A stretch of DNA of 64,000 bases from Variovorax sp. J2L1-78 (GCF_030317205.1 NZ_JASZYB010000002.1:610501-674500), one strand, 5' to 3'; positions 8,524 to 19,394 are shown, counted from the first letter of the stretch. Notes: generated by a model not told the origin, from the letters alone. Numbers and translations are program-made.

Positions 8524-8961
8524 TTACTGCGACGTGATGATCTGCGCGATCACGCCGGTGGCGATGGCGGCCAGCACGAAGTCCCCGCCCACTCCCACCC
8601 ACTGGTAGCCGCGTGGCGGCTGCTGCAGGCGGTAACCGCGCCAGTCCTCGACCACATAGTTGCGGCCACGGTATTCCTGCGGAACGCGCCCGCCGCGGCG
8701 CCAGTCGGCATGCGGCTGCGGATAACCGCGGCGATCGGCGAAGCGGCCATCGCGGAAATCCTGGCGGTCGTGGCGCCACTCGTTGCGGGCATCGCGGCGG
8801 TCGTCACGCCGATCGTCGCGCCGATCGTGTTGTTCATGGCGCTGGTCATGGCCGCGGGGGCCGCGGTCATCGCCCCGGCGATCCTGCGCGAAGGCACCGC
8901 CAGCCATGCACAGGGCGAGCGCGGCGGCGACGAGGGTCATGCCCTTGGACTTGTTGTTCAT
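8524..8961 (-). CDS. RcnB-like secreted protein
   Basis: A 145-residue exported protein. Residues 1-25 form a Sec signal (MNNKSKGMTLVAAALALCMAG, cleavage after AFA). The middle (26-85) is dominated by Asp/Arg/His repeats such as DDRRDDRRDAR, and the C-terminus holds the RcnB-type domain: YRGRNYVVEDWRGYRL, then PPRGYQWVGVGGDFVL. RcnB in Escherichia coli is a periplasmic protein needed for Ni/Co homeostasis; most homologues are uncharacterised. A good AAGGAG ribosome site precedes the start at 8961. It converges on a shared terminator. A metal role is inferred only from the family. Confidence 0.75.
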   Translation of the reverse strand: MNNKSKGMTLVAAALALCMAGGAFAQDRRGDDRGPRGHDQRHEQHDRRDDRRDDRRDARNEWRHDRQDFRDGRFADRRGYPQPHADWRRGGRVPQEYRGRNYVVEDWRGYRLQQPPRGYQWVGVGGDFVLAAIATGVIAQIITSQ

Positions 8962-9091
8962 CTGAAACTCCTTCTGCGTGGATGAGGGTTCCAGTGTGGG
9001 CGCGGTATGTGTCGGCACACCACGGCGCACATGCGCATCCGGTGAAGGCCGTAAGCGCAGGTATCCGTGGGCCATTCGCCCGTGCGCCGGC

Positions 9092-9433
9092 TCAACCCGG
9101 CGATGGCGTGGTGCTTTGCGGGCCGACCGGCGGCGGTGCTGGGTGACGCGAGCCGCCGGGCAGCTTGCGGCCGATCGACTCGCCGACGTTGCGAACCGGG
9201 CGGCTCGCGCGTTCGGACACGTTCGCCACGCCGCGACGCGTGGCGTTGTCGGCGCGGGTCACGCCACGGGCGGCGGCTTGGCTGCCGCGTTCCACGCCGT
9301 TCATGACCGTGCCCTTGCGCGGCGGCGGGTTATCGGTGTGCTGCGCTGTGGCGGCGAAAGGCAGGACCAGCGCCATGCAAAAGGCGGCAGCCGTGCAGCG
9401 CTTGGACCATCTGGAAGTCGACGTTCGGGTCAT
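9092..9433 (-). CDS. Small secreted hypothetical protein
   Basis: A 113-residue protein with a signal peptide (hydrophobic AAFCMALVLPFAATA, cleavage after about residue 30). The mature part is polar, rich in Arg, Ser and Pro, with no recognisable domain, and ends in a Pro-rich tail PAPPPVGPQSTTPSPG. GGAG precedes the start at 9433. It lies 13 bases downstream of the adenosyltransferase gene on the same strand, so the two may be co-transcribed. Function unknown. Confidence 0.55.
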   Translation of the reverse strand: MTRTSTSRWSKRCTAAAFCMALVLPFAATAQHTDNPPPRKGTVMNGVERGSQAAARGVTRADNATRRGVANVSERASRPVRNVGESIGRKLPGGSRHPAPPPVGPQSTTPSPG

Positions 9434-9446
9434 GGGGTGGCTCCTT

Positions 9447-10058
9447 TCAGGATTCGTCGGTGTCCGCCGGGGCGGTATCGGGATGCTGCGCTGCTTCCGC
9501 CGTGGCGCGCGTCAGACGCTCGCTTTTCCAGTAGACGTCATCGCCGCCGTTCACGCGATTGAGCACGCGCGCCAGCACGAAGAGCAGATCGCTCAGGCGG
9601 TTGAGGTACTGCCTCGGCGCGTCGTTGAGCGCCTCGTCGGCACCGAGCGCGACCACGGCGCGCTCGGCCCGGCGCGCCACGGTGCGGCAGACATGCGCCT
9701 GCGAGGCCGCGCGCGTACCAGCCGGCAGGATGAATTCGGCCAGCCGCGGCAGCGTCGCGTTGTGCGTGGCCAGGGCCTGGTCGAGCTGCAGCAGCGCCTC
9801 GGCCTTGAGCAGCGTGTAGCCGGGCATCGACAGCTCGCCACCGAGGTTGAAGAGCTGGTGCTGCACGTCGACCAGCAGCTCGCGCACCGGCGCGGGCATC
9901 GGCTCGCACAGCAGCAGGCCGATGTGCGAGTTCAGCTCGTCGACGTCGCCCATGGCCTGGACGCGCCGATGGTCCTTGGGCACGCGGCTGTTGTCACCGA
10001 GGCCGGTGGTGCCGTCGTCCCCGGTGCGGGTGGCGATCTGGGTGAGGCGATTGCCCAT
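9447..10058 (-). CDS. Cob(I)alamin adenosyltransferase, PduO type
   Basis: A 203-residue cytosolic enzyme that transfers the adenosyl group of ATP to cob(I)alamin to give coenzyme B12. The N-terminal ATP-binding motif TRTGDDGTTGLGD (about 10-22), the DVDELNSHIG segment (38-47) and the helix CRTVARRAERAVV (about 120-132) are PduO hallmarks, including the conserved arginine and glutamate. Length is typical. The ATG at 10058 is chosen because the frame upstream overlaps the divergent dehydrogenase gene. The 58-base gap between the two genes must hold both promoters. Confidence 0.92.
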   Translation of the reverse strand: MGNRLTQIATRTGDDGTTGLGDNSRVPKDHRRVQAMGDVDELNSHIGLLLCEPMPAPVRELLVDVQHQLFNLGGELSMPGYTLLKAEALLQLDQALATHNATLPRLAEFILPAGTRAASQAHVCRTVARRAERAVVALGADEALNDAPRQYLNRLSDLLFVLARVLNRVNGGDDVYWKSERLTRATAEAAQHPDTAPADTDES

Positions 10059-10116
10059 GGCGAAGACTTTCGTGGATGCGGTTCTTAGAATGGTAGACCG
10101 CCTCAGGAGACAACCG

Positions 10117-11541
10117 ATGAATGCGCCCACCACCGCAGCCCAATTGCTGCCCGAACTCCATCTGCGTGAGGTGCCTGCAGCACTGCTCGACGCACTCAAG
10201 GCCCGCTTCGCCGAGCGCTGCTCGACGGCGCTGGCCGTGCGCACGCAGCATGGCCGCGACGAGTCCTCCTTCGAGGCGCCACCGCCCGCCGCCGTGGTCT
10301 TCGCCGAGAGCACGCAGGACGTGGCCGATGCCGTGAAGCTCGCGAGCGACCACGACGTGCCGGTGATCCCCTTCGGCGTCGGCTCGTCGCTGGAAGGCCA
10401 TCTGCTGGCGGTGCAGGGCGGCATCAGCATCGACCTGTCGCGCATGAACCGTGTGCTCTCCATCAACGCCGACGACCTCACGGTGACGGTGCAGCCGGGC
10501 GTGACGCGCAAGCAGCTCAACGACGAGATCAAGAGCACCGGCCTGTTCTTCCCGATCGACCCGGGCGCCGACGCCTCCATCGGCGGCATGGCGGCCACAC
10601 GGGCCAGCGGCACGAACGCCGTGCGCTACGGCACCATGCGCGAGAACGTGCTGGGCCTCGAGGTGATCACGGCCAGCGGCGAGACGATCCGCACCGGCAC
10701 GCGGGCGCGCAAGTCCTCGGCCGGCTACGACCTCACGCGGCTGATGGTGGGCAGCGAAGGCACGCTGGGCGTCATCACCGAGATCACGCTGCGCATCTAC
10801 CCGCTACCGGAGGCCGTGTCGGCCGCGATCTGCTCCTTCCCGAGCATCGAGGCGGCGGTGCGCACCACCATCGAGATGATCCAGCTCGGCGTGCCGATCG
10901 CGCGCGTGGAACTCATCGACAACAACACCGTGCGCATGGTGAACGCCTACGCCAAGCTCGGGCTGCGCGAGGAGCCGATGCTGCTGATGGAATTCCACGG
11001 CTCGCCCGCTGGCGTGAAGGAGCAGGCCGAGACGGTGCAGGAGCTCGCCAGCGGCCATGGCGGCAACGCCTTCGAATGGGCCACCACGCCGGAAGAACGC
11101 ACGCGCCTGTGGACGGCACGGCACAACGCCTACTTCGCGGCGATCCAGTCGCGCCCGGGCTGCCGCGCCATCTCGACCGACACCTGCGTGCCGATCTCGC
11201 GGCTGGCCGACTGCCTGCTCGAATCGGTGGCCGAGGCCGATGCCAGCGGCATCCCCTACTTCCTGGTCGGCCACGTGGGCGACGGCAACTTCCACTTCGG
11301 CTACCTGATCGACCCCGACGACGCCGAGGAGCGCGCCCAGGCCGAGGTGCTCAACCACGCGCTGGTGTCGCGCGCCATCGCGCTGGAAGGCACCTGCAGC
11401 GGCGAGCACGGCATCGGCCTGCACAAGATGGGTTTCCTGGTCGACGAGGCCGGCGTGGGCGCGGTCGACATGATGCGCACCATCAAGCGCGCGCTCGACC
11501 CGAAGAACATCATGAACCCGGGCAAGATCTTCAGCCTGTGA
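10117..11541 (+). CDS. FAD-linked oxidase (D-lactate/glycolate dehydrogenase-like)
   Basis: A 474-residue flavoprotein of the VAO/PCMH superfamily that oxidises D-2-hydroxy acids and passes electrons to a quinone or cytochrome. The FAD PP-loop is seen in PFGVGSSLEGH (about 88-98) and IDPGADASIGGMAATRASGT (148-167). C-terminal FAD-oxidase motifs are TDTCVPISRL, HVGDGNFHFGY and GTCSGEHGIG with the metal/substrate histidines. GlcD, Dld and fungal Dld2 relatives share this layout. ATG 10117 follows AGGAGA. It is divergent from the B12 adenosyltransferase; a shared job is not evident. Confidence 0.88.
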   Translation: MNAPTTAAQLLPELHLREVPAALLDALKARFAERCSTALAVRTQHGRDESSFEAPPPAAVVFAESTQDVADAVKLASDHDVPVIPFGVGSSLEGHLLAVQGGISIDLSRMNRVLSINADDLTVTVQPGVTRKQLNDEIKSTGLFFPIDPGADASIGGMAATRASGTNAVRYGTMRENVLGLEVITASGETIRTGTRARKSSAGYDLTRLMVGSEGTLGVITEITLRIYPLPEAVSAAICSFPSIEAAVRTTIEMIQLGVPIARVELIDNNTVRMVNAYAKLGLREEPMLLMEFHGSPAGVKEQAETVQELASGHGGNAFEWATTPEERTRLWTARHNAYFAAIQSRPGCRAISTDTCVPISRLADCLLESVAEADASGIPYFLVGHVGDGNFHFGYLIDPDDAEERAQAEVLNHALVSRAIALEGTCSGEHGIGLHKMGFLVDEAGVGAVDMMRTIKRALDPKNIMNPGKIFSL

Positions 11542-11568
11542 CGCAGGCGAGTGACCGGGGGGACGGTT

Positions 11569-11585
11569 GAGGGCGGACCGCCCTC
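11569..11585. terminator. Hairpin between convergent genes
   Basis: GAGGGC (11569-11574) pairs with GCCCTC (11580-11585). It lies in the 56-base gap between the convergent dehydrogenase and CsgG-like genes. There is no T-tract, so termination by it is only possible. Confidence 0.4.
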
Positions 11586-11597
11586 ATCCTCCGGCGC

Positions 11598-12497
11598 TTA
11601 CTTCTTCTTACGGGTCGTCGTGGCCTTGGTGGCACCCGGCGCCGATGTCTGCGACGGCGCAGCCGCGCCATCCACGCTCAGCCGGCCACCGCCGCCCAGG
11701 CCCTGGCCCTGCACCGCCTGCGCCCTGTAGCTGCGCAGCGCCACGACCATCTGGTTGAAGGCGTCCATGAAGGCCGCGCTGATCACCTTGCCCTGCGCCG
11801 TGTTGCTGTAGCCGCCGAGGTTGCCGCCGCCGGTGTTGCCCATGATCCGGCTGAAGGCCCCGAAGTCGGTCTTGGAGGCGCTGCCTTCGGAAGCCGCGAC
11901 CTGCACGCCCGAGCGGTTGTCGATCAGCGTGAGCAGGGTGCTGGCTTCCTTGGTCTGCAGGTTGCCGCCGACCGCCGCCAGCACGCCGCTGTAACGCCCC
12001 CCCACCAGGCCGCCGAGCGAGCCGCCGATGCCACCGGCGTTGTCGTTGTTGAAGATCACCTCGGGCGACAGGCCGTAGTCGGACGCGACCATCTGGCCGG
12101 CGCCGAAGTTGCTGCCCTGGCGCATCTCGCCCGATTGCATCAGCGCGCGCTCGCGCGTCATAGCGTTCATGCCGGCGGCGCCGCGCTCCACGACGACGAA
12201 GCAGTTCGATTGCTGGATCAAGAGGCGCAGCAGGTTGGCCGTCGGCGGCAGCTTGTACTCGTTGCGCAGGATGGTGTACCAGCCAGCCGACTGGTTCTCG
12301 ATGAGCGAGACGGTGCCCAGCGGCGCCGGGCACTTCTCCAGCGAGCTGCTGGCGTTGGCCGATGCGTCGCCGGCGGCGGCACCGGTGGCGACCGTCTTGG
12401 CACCCTGGCTGCCCATCTGCATGTCGGTGGTCTGGCAGGCGGTGAGGAAAAGCGTGGCAGCAACGGCGGTAGCAAGGGGGAGCTTGGCAAACGACAT
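11598..12497 (-). CDS. CsgG-family lipoprotein
   Basis: A 299-residue outer-membrane lipoprotein candidate. The signal ends in the lipobox LTAC with Cys21. Residues 75-130 (WYTILRNEYKLPPTANLLRLLIQQ, NCFVVVERGA) and the following RERALMQSGEMR are characteristic of CsgG/HfaB pore-forming secretion proteins. The middle is very Gly-rich (GGIGGSLGGLVGGRYSG) and the C-terminus ends in basic TTRKKK. CsgG exports curli subunits, but no curli subunit gene is near, so the cargo is unknown. The ATG at 12497 is the first with a lipoprotein signal behind it. Confidence 0.75.
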   Translation of the reverse strand: MSFAKLPLATAVAATLFLTACQTTDMQMGSQGAKTVATGAAAGDASANASSSLEKCPAPLGTVSLIENQSAGWYTILRNEYKLPPTANLLRLLIQQSNCFVVVERGAAGMNAMTRERALMQSGEMRQGSNFGAGQMVASDYGLSPEVIFNNDNAGGIGGSLGGLVGGRYSGVLAAVGGNLQTKEASTLLTLIDNRSGVQVAASEGSASKTDFGAFSRIMGNTGGGNLGGYSNTAQGKVISAAFMDAFNQMVVALRSYRAQAVQGQGLGGGGRLSVDGAAAPSQTSAPGATKATTTRKKK

Positions 12498-12597
12498 GAT
12501 GGAAAGTGAATGAAAGGTGAATAAACGTAACGCGGGAGAATAATCGCAAAGGCGACGACGAGGCAATCGTCGGAACGCTATGCGATCCCCGAAACCG

Positions 12598-13563
12598 TTA
12601 GGCCATTCGGCGGATGCGTTCGATCAACCCATTGAGAGCATCGAGTGAGCCGAAATGAATGGCGAGCTCGCCGCTCTCCTCCACCTTGCCGCCGCGCTTG
12701 CTGCGCTTCTTGATGCGCACCTCGACCTCGGCCGTGAGCAGGTCGGCCAGTTCCTCTTCCACCCGTTGCAGGTCACGCGACTTCTCGGCGCTGTTGCCGC
12801 GCCGCGGCGACGGCGTCAGGCTGAACTCCGCGGCGAGCTTCTTCACCAGCGCCTCGGCCTCCCGAACCGACATCTTCTTGGCGGCGATCTGGTTGGCCGC
12901 GGTGATCTGCGTGCCGCGGTCCAGCGACAGCAGCGCACGGGCGTGGCCCATGTCGATGTCACCGGCCATCAGCATGGCCTGCGCCGGCTCGGCCAGATTG
13001 AGCAGCCGCAGCAGGTTGCTGGCCGCGCTGCGCGAGCGGCCCACCGCCTGCGCCGCCATTTCATGAGTGAGCCCAAACTCTGTGACCAGGCGTTGCAAGC
13101 CTTGCGCCTCTTCCAGTGGATTGAGGTCTTCGCGCTGGATGTTCTCGATGAGCGACATCGCGGCGGCGGCCTCGTTCGGCACGTCGCGCACCAGCACCGG
13201 CACGCTGTCCAGGCCGGCCAGCTTGGCGGCACGGAAGCGGCGCTCGCCGGCGATGATCTCGAATTCGGCGTCTTTCGTCGCGGCCGATTCGGCATCGAGC
13301 CGGCGCACGAGGATGGGCTGCATGATGCCCTGCACCTTGATGCTCTCGGCCAGCTCGTACAGCGCGCCCTCGTCCATGCGGGTGCGGGGCTGGTAGACAC
13401 CGGCAACCATCTGGTCCAGCTTCAGGATGGTCGGGTTCGCGGCGGAGGCGCCGCCGGCAGCGGAGTTGGCGTCGTTGCTGCCCGCGTCGCTGCCGCCGTT
13501 GTAGGTGGGGCCCAGCAGGGCTTCGAGTCCGCGGCCGAGGCCCTTGGGTTTCTTGGTGGCCAT
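12598..13563 (-). CDS. parB: Chromosome partitioning protein ParB
   Basis: A 321-residue CTP-dependent DNA clamp that loads at parS and segregates the origin. The start has the usual basic KKPKGLGRGLEALLG. The ParB/Srx domain follows, with the CTP-binding IIAGERRFRAAKLAG near residue 103, then the helix-turn-helix (LTHEMAAQAVGRSRSAASN, about 165-183) and a C-terminal dimerisation domain. ATG 13563 is preferred over a TTG 9 bases upstream. It is separated from parA by a hydrolase gene. Two parS-type sites lie 2-3 kb away in rsmG and mnmG. Confidence 0.95.
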   Translation of the reverse strand: MATKKPKGLGRGLEALLGPTYNGGSDAGSNDANSAAGGASAANPTILKLDQMVAGVYQPRTRMDEGALYELAESIKVQGIMQPILVRRLDAESAATKDAEFEIIAGERRFRAAKLAGLDSVPVLVRDVPNEAAAAMSLIENIQREDLNPLEEAQGLQRLVTEFGLTHEMAAQAVGRSRSAASNLLRLLNLAEPAQAMLMAGDIDMGHARALLSLDRGTQITAANQIAAKKMSVREAEALVKKLAAEFSLTPSPRRGNSAEKSRDLQRVEEELADLLTAEVEVRIKKRSKRGGKVEESGELAIHFGSLDALNGLIERIRRMA

Positions 13564-13568
13564 CGAGG

Positions 13569-14120
13569 TCAATCTTCGTTGTCGTTCAGGAAATCGTTCA
13601 GGAGCGCCCGGCCTTCAGGCCAGTCGCCCAGGCCGGACTCGCCGTTGAGGTGGCCGCCCGGGCCGCGGTCGACGAAGCGTGCGCCCCAGTCCGCGGCCAT
13701 GCCGCGCGCGCGGGCCGCATCGCAGTACGGGTCGTCGTTGGCGGCGACCATCAGGGCCGGGAAAGGCAGGGGCTGGCGCACGATCGGCGCCCAGCCGGGA
13801 ATCATCTGACGCAGGTCATCGCGTTCGAGGTCGCCCGGCGCCACCAGGAAGGCGGCGCGCACCTTGGTCGTGTGGCGAGAGTGCGCCGCCCATGCCGCGA
13901 CGAGGATGCAGCCGAGGCTGTGCGCCACCAGCACGACCGGGCCCGGCGCGGCCAGCACCGCTTCTTCAAGGCACGCAGACCAGTCGCCCCGTTTCGGCCG
14001 CATCCAGTCGTGCTGTTCGACGCGATGGTCGCCGTGCACCGCTTCCCAGCGGCTCTGCCAGTGGGTCGCATCGCTGTTCTGCCAGCCGGGCAGCAGGAGC
14101 GTGGTGGCAGCCCCCGTCAT
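13569..14120 (-). CDS. Alpha/beta hydrolase, RBBP9/YdeN family
   Basis: A 183-residue small serine hydrolase. The nucleophile elbow is VAHSLGC (Ser at about residue 69), the acid is probably in NDDPYC and the catalytic histidine in GGHLNGESGLGDWPEG near 160, a signature of the RBBP9/YdeN family. The WMRPKRGDWSACLEEAV stretch (39-55) is also typical. Substrate unknown. Its start overlaps parA's stop as ATGA and its stop is 5 bases before parB, so it is fully embedded in the par operon. A role in segregation has not been shown to my knowledge. Confidence 0.85.
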   Translation of the reverse strand: MTGAATTLLLPGWQNSDATHWQSRWEAVHGDHRVEQHDWMRPKRGDWSACLEEAVLAAPGPVVLVAHSLGCILVAAWAAHSRHTTKVRAAFLVAPGDLERDDLRQMIPGWAPIVRQPLPFPALMVAANDDPYCDAARARGMAADWGARFVDRGPGGHLNGESGLGDWPEGRALLNDFLNDNED

Positions 14121-14974
14121 GGCTGGAGGCTGCCGTCCGCACCCTGCAGCGTCTCGGGCAGGTCGATCGGTGCCGGGGCGGCCGGGGCCGACGGCGCGAA
14201 GGCGCTGGCCGGTGGCATCTTCGCGACCAGCTCCTGCGCGAAGGCGACGAAGGCCTGGCTGCCGCGGGCGGCCGGGTCGAAGACGACGCCCGGCAACCCA
14301 TAGCTCGGCGCTTCGGCCAGGCGCACGTTGCGCGGAATCACGGTGTCGAACACCTTGTCGCCGAAGTGCGCCTTGAGCTGCTCGCTCACCTGCTGCTGCA
14401 GCGTGATGCGCGGGTCGAACATGACGCGCAGCAGGCCGATGATCTGCAGGTTCTTGTTCAGGTTGGCGTGCACCTGCTTGATGGTGTTGACCAGGTCGGT
14501 CAGGCCTTCGAGCGCGAAGTACTCGCACTGCATCGGCACGATCACGCCGTGGGCGGCGCACAGGCCGTTGAGCGTCAGCAGGCTGAGGCTGGGCGGGCAG
14601 TCGATCAGGATGAAGTCGTACTCGGCACCGACGGCGGCCAGCGCGGTGCGCAGGCGCTTCTCGCGGCGGTCCAGTGCCACCATCTCGACCTCGGCACCGG
14701 CGAGTTCGCGGTTGGCGCCCAGCACGTCGTAGCCGCAGGACTCGGACTTCACCCGTGCCTCGGTGACCGAGGACGACTCCAGCAGCACGTCGTAGACCGT
14801 GGTCTCGAGCTGGCGCTTGTCGATGCCCGAGCCCATGGTGGCGTTGCCCTGCGGGTCGAGGTCGATCATCAGCACCCGCTGCCCGACCTTGGCCAGGCCG
14901 GCAGCGAGGTTCACGGTGGTGGTGGTCTTGCCGACGCCACCCTTCTGGTTGGCGATACAGAAAATCTTGGCCAT
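14117..14974 (-). CDS. parA: Chromosome partitioning ATPase ParA
   Basis: A 285-residue deviant-Walker ATPase that binds nucleoid DNA as an ATP dimer and is stimulated by ParB to move origins apart. The deviant Walker A is KGGVGKTTT (residues 11-19) with signature Lys12, followed by LMIDLDPQGNAT (Walker A' , 36-47) and ILIDCPPSL (Walker B). The final 25 residues are a Pro/Ala-rich tail (APSAPAAPAPIDLPE) beyond the normal ParA fold. The gene is 13 bases downstream of the LysE-type exporter. Confidence 0.95.
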   Translation of the reverse strand: MAKIFCIANQKGGVGKTTTTVNLAAGLAKVGQRVLMIDLDPQGNATMGSGIDKRQLETTVYDVLLESSSVTEARVKSESCGYDVLGANRELAGAEVEMVALDRREKRLRTALAAVGAEYDFILIDCPPSLSLLTLNGLCAAHGVIVPMQCEYFALEGLTDLVNTIKQVHANLNKNLQIIGLLRVMFDPRITLQQQVSEQLKAHFGDKVFDTVIPRNVRLAEAPSYGLPGVVFDPAARGSQAFVAFAQELVAKMPPASAFAPSAPAAPAPIDLPETLQGADGSLQP

Positions 14975-14987
14975 CGTCCGGCCCCTT

Positions 14988-15602
14988 TCAGCGCGACACG
15001 GCGAGCTTGACGCCGAAGCCGATCAGGAAGACCCCTGCCAGCTTCTCGAGCGTCATCGAGATGCGCGGATTGGCGCGCATGCGCTCGGCCAAAAAGTGCG
15101 TGAGCAGCGTCGCGGCCAGACCATAGGCGAAGGTGAGCACCGCGATCGTGAGTGCCATCGCACCGAAGGTCACCACCCCCTGGTGGCGCACCGGGTCGAC
15201 GAACAGCGGAAAGAACGCCATGTAGAAGACGATGGCCTTGGGATTGAGCAACGTGATGAAGAAGGCCTGCCGCGCGAACTGCCGCGGGCGGATATTCAGG
15301 ATGGGCGCGGCGCCGGGCTTGGCCAGCAGCATCTTGAAGCCCAGCCAGGCTAGGTAGGCGGCGCCCAGCCATCGCACCGCGTGGAAGGCGGCCGGGTAGG
15401 CGGCCAGCAACGCGGCCACGCCGGCCACCGCCATCCACATCAGCACCTGGTCGCCGGCGATCACACCCAGCGTGGCGCCCAAGCCGCCTCGGATGCCGCC
15501 CTTCCCTGTCGAGGTGATCAGCGCCAAGTTACCGGGGCCCGGGATCGCGAGGAAGAGAACGATGGCCGCAACGAAAGCGCCGTAATCAGCGATGCCGAAC
15601 AT
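14988..15602 (-). CDS. LysE/RhtB-family amino acid exporter
   Basis: A 204-residue inner-membrane protein with six hydrophobic spans. The conserved family motif FLAIPGPGNLALI (residues 17-29) in helix 1 is present, with the usual GIRGGLGATLGVIAGD loop after it and LNPKAIVFYMAFFPLF near 118-133. The family exports amino acids or homoserine lactones by proton motive force. It sits between rsmG and parA; this placement is probably operon convenience rather than function. Length is normal for the family. Confidence 0.9.
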   Translation of the reverse strand: MFGIADYGAFVAAIVLFLAIPGPGNLALITSTGKGGIRGGLGATLGVIAGDQVLMWMAVAGVAALLAAYPAAFHAVRWLGAAYLAWLGFKMLLAKPGAAPILNIRPRQFARQAFFITLLNPKAIVFYMAFFPLFVDPVRHQGVVTFGAMALTIAVLTFAYGLAATLLTHFLAERMRANPRISMTLEKLAGVFLIGFGVKLAVSR

Positions 15603-15713
15603 GGGAAGTGCCTGAAGAAAGGGAGCGTCGAGTCTAAGTCAGCCCCGGCGTCGCGGCGCCCTCTTCCGGCATCTTCGGCATCTTCCACGCCTCGTTGAAG
15701 CCTCATTCGGGCT

Positions 15714-16348
15714 TCAGTGCGGGGCTTTGCGTGCCCAGACGATGCAGCGTTCGGCATCGAGGCCAGGCACGGTCAGTTGTTCCACGTGAAACACGTCCAC
15801 GCCGGGCGGCAGTGCCGCCAACTCATCCGCCGGCACCTTGCCCTTCATGGCGAGCCAGACACCCGCCTCCGCCAGCAGTTGCACCGAGCCGTTGTAGAAG
15901 TCCGGCAGCGAGGCGAAAGCCCGGCTGCTGATGACGTCGTATGCACCCGCCAGTGTTTCGACCCGGGCGTGCAGGCCGCGGAGATTGGGTAGCTTGAGTT
16001 CTGCCGCCACCTGCTGCACGAACGCGGTTTTCTTGGCCACCGCGTCAAGACAGGTGACATCGACATCGGGCCGCATGATCGCGATCACCACACCAGGCAG
16101 TCCGGCACCGCTCCCTACATCCAGCAGGCGCGTTACACCCGGCCGCTCACGCTGCAGCGGCGCGACGACCGAGAGGCTGTCCAGCAGATGGTGCGTCATC
16201 ACCGTCGCCGGGTCCCGCAAGGCGGTCAGGTTGTAGACCTTGTTCCACTTCAGGATCAACGCGCCATACGCCAACAGCCGCTCGCATTGTTGGTCGTTCA
16301 GTGTCAGTCCGAGCTGTGCTGCGCCCGCGCGCAACGTCGCCTCGCCGC

Positions 16349-16352
<4 letters not shown>
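15714..16352 (-). CDS. rsmG: 16S rRNA (guanine527-N7)-methyltransferase RsmG
   Basis: A 212-residue SAM-dependent enzyme that methylates G527 of 16S rRNA (gidB). The SAM motif is [17 protein letters not shown] (about 74-90), preceded by HHLLDSL and WNKVYNLTA, both RsmG signatures; AVAKKTAF marks the next SAM contact. Its ATG overlaps the mnmG stop as ATGA, the standard gidA-gidB order. The 3' end of the gene contains a one-mismatch parS site, where the codons read VFHVEQL. Confidence 0.95.
15778..15793. other. Probable parS site (one mismatch) inside rsmG
   Basis: TGTTCCACGTGAAACA differs from the perfect parS palindrome TGTTTCACGTGAAACA at one position, and that variant base occurs in known parS half-sites. 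It lies in the rsmG coding region, about 0.8 kb upstream of parA. Likely a ParB loading site. Confidence 0.8.
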
Positions 16353-18301
<1,949 letters not shown>

Positions 18302-18449
18302 GGTGGGTGGCGAACGCGTGCGCGCGCTGCGGAACTCTGCGAGAGAGGGGGCGGTGATTTTAAGCGCCAACCCCCGTCAATGCCGCCTGTGGGGACACCC
18401 GCGCGTTTCATCGGCGCCACGCCGCAGCCCTTGCTACGACCCGATATGT

Positions 18450-18468
18450 TGCTATGTTTTTTGTAGCA
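18450..18468. repeat. TGCTA/TAGCA hairpin at gene end
   Basis: TGCTA (18450-18454) and TAGCA (18464-18468) flank a T-rich loop. It abuts the stop of the transglutaminase-like gene on the minus strand, where the loop reads as an A-run. Short TGCTA-TAGCA hairpins are, from memory, common between genes in this family. Role unproven; possible transcript end. Confidence 0.4.
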
Positions 18469-19392
18469 TCAGTCGAGCGCGGACAGATCATGTGCCGCAC
18501 TCAGGGCCCGATCTTCCGACGCGGCCGGCGCCACCGGCACCGGCTTCTCGATGCCGACGATGGTGCCCGTGGGCGCTGGGGCCACGGAGGGCGGCGCACT
18601 CTCGTCCTGGTACTCGCGCACCGTCAGTATCTTGTTGGTCATGCTGACCGGCCCGAAGATCGTGCAGAACGCCACGTCCTTGGCGTCTCGGCCGGTGCCC
18701 ACGCGCACCAGGCGGTCGACGGGCGCCATGCGCGTCGGGTCGAACAACACCCACTGCCCGCCGATCCACGCCTCGAAGATGGCGTGGAAGTCCTGCGGCG
18801 GCTCGTCGAAGTACACATAGCCAACGACCAGCCGGGCCGGGATGTTCAGCGCACGGCAGAAGGTGATGCCCAGGTGCGCGAAATCGCGGCAGACGCCGGC
18901 ACGCTGGACGAACACGTCGCGCGCGGTGGTCGTCGACTCGCTGCTGCCCGGCTCGTAGCGGATGCTGTCGTGGATCCAGTCGACGATGGCCTGCACGCGG
19001 CCGATGCCCTGGGGCAGGTCGCCGAACAGCTGTTGCGCGGCACGCGCCATCACGTCGGACTCGCAGTAGCGCGAGGGCATCAGGTAGTGCACCAACTCGT
19101 TGGGCACCTGGTTGACCGGCACTTCCTTCAGATCGACCGGCACCTCGACGAAGGAGCGCTGGACACTCGCGGAGTAGCGAATCTTCAACGGCCCCGGCGG
19201 CGCATCGAAGCGGATGAACCGGTTGCCGCTGCCCTCGTCGCAGAAGGCATGCATCTCGACCGCCGGCTCCACCACCAGGTTCTCGCGCAGCACCACCTGT
19301 GCGCCGGAGCGCACCGCCTCGATGTTGAGCAGCAGATGCGACGGCGCCGCGACCTCGTAGTCGAGGACGGTCTCGATGTGAGAGAAGTGCAC
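18469..19392 (-). CDS. Transglutaminase-like cysteine protease family protein
   Basis: A 307-residue protein. An N-terminal beta domain (HFSHIETVLDYEVAAPSHLL) leads into a transglutaminase core: catalytic Cys in GVCRDFAHLGITFC (about 166-179), His in DFHAIFEAWI (about 205-214) and Asp in WVLFDPT. No signal peptide is seen, so it is probably cytosolic. Start GTG 19392 lies 2 bases after the DUF1328 stop, so the two genes are coupled. The C-terminus is a Pro/Ala-rich tail. Members of this family act as peptidases or remain unassigned; the substrate is unknown. Confidence 0.8.
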   Translation of the reverse strand: MHFSHIETVLDYEVAAPSHLLLNIEAVRSGAQVVLRENLVVEPAVEMHAFCDEGSGNRFIRFDAPPGPLKIRYSASVQRSFVEVPVDLKEVPVNQVPNELVHYLMPSRYCESDVMARAAQQLFGDLPQGIGRVQAIVDWIHDSIRYEPGSSESTTTARDVFVQRAGVCRDFAHLGITFCRALNIPARLVVGYVYFDEPPQDFHAIFEAWIGGQWVLFDPTRMAPVDRLVRVGTGRDAKDVAFCTIFGPVSMTNKILTVREYQDESAPPSVAPAPTGTIVGIEKPVPVAPAASEDRALSAAHDLSALD

Positions 19393-19394
19393 GC

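Noticed and set aside
9562..10401. Extension of the adenosyltransferase gene upstream of 10058
   Set aside because: The longer frame would overlap the divergent dehydrogenase gene, and PduO proteins start near MGNRLTQIATRTGD.
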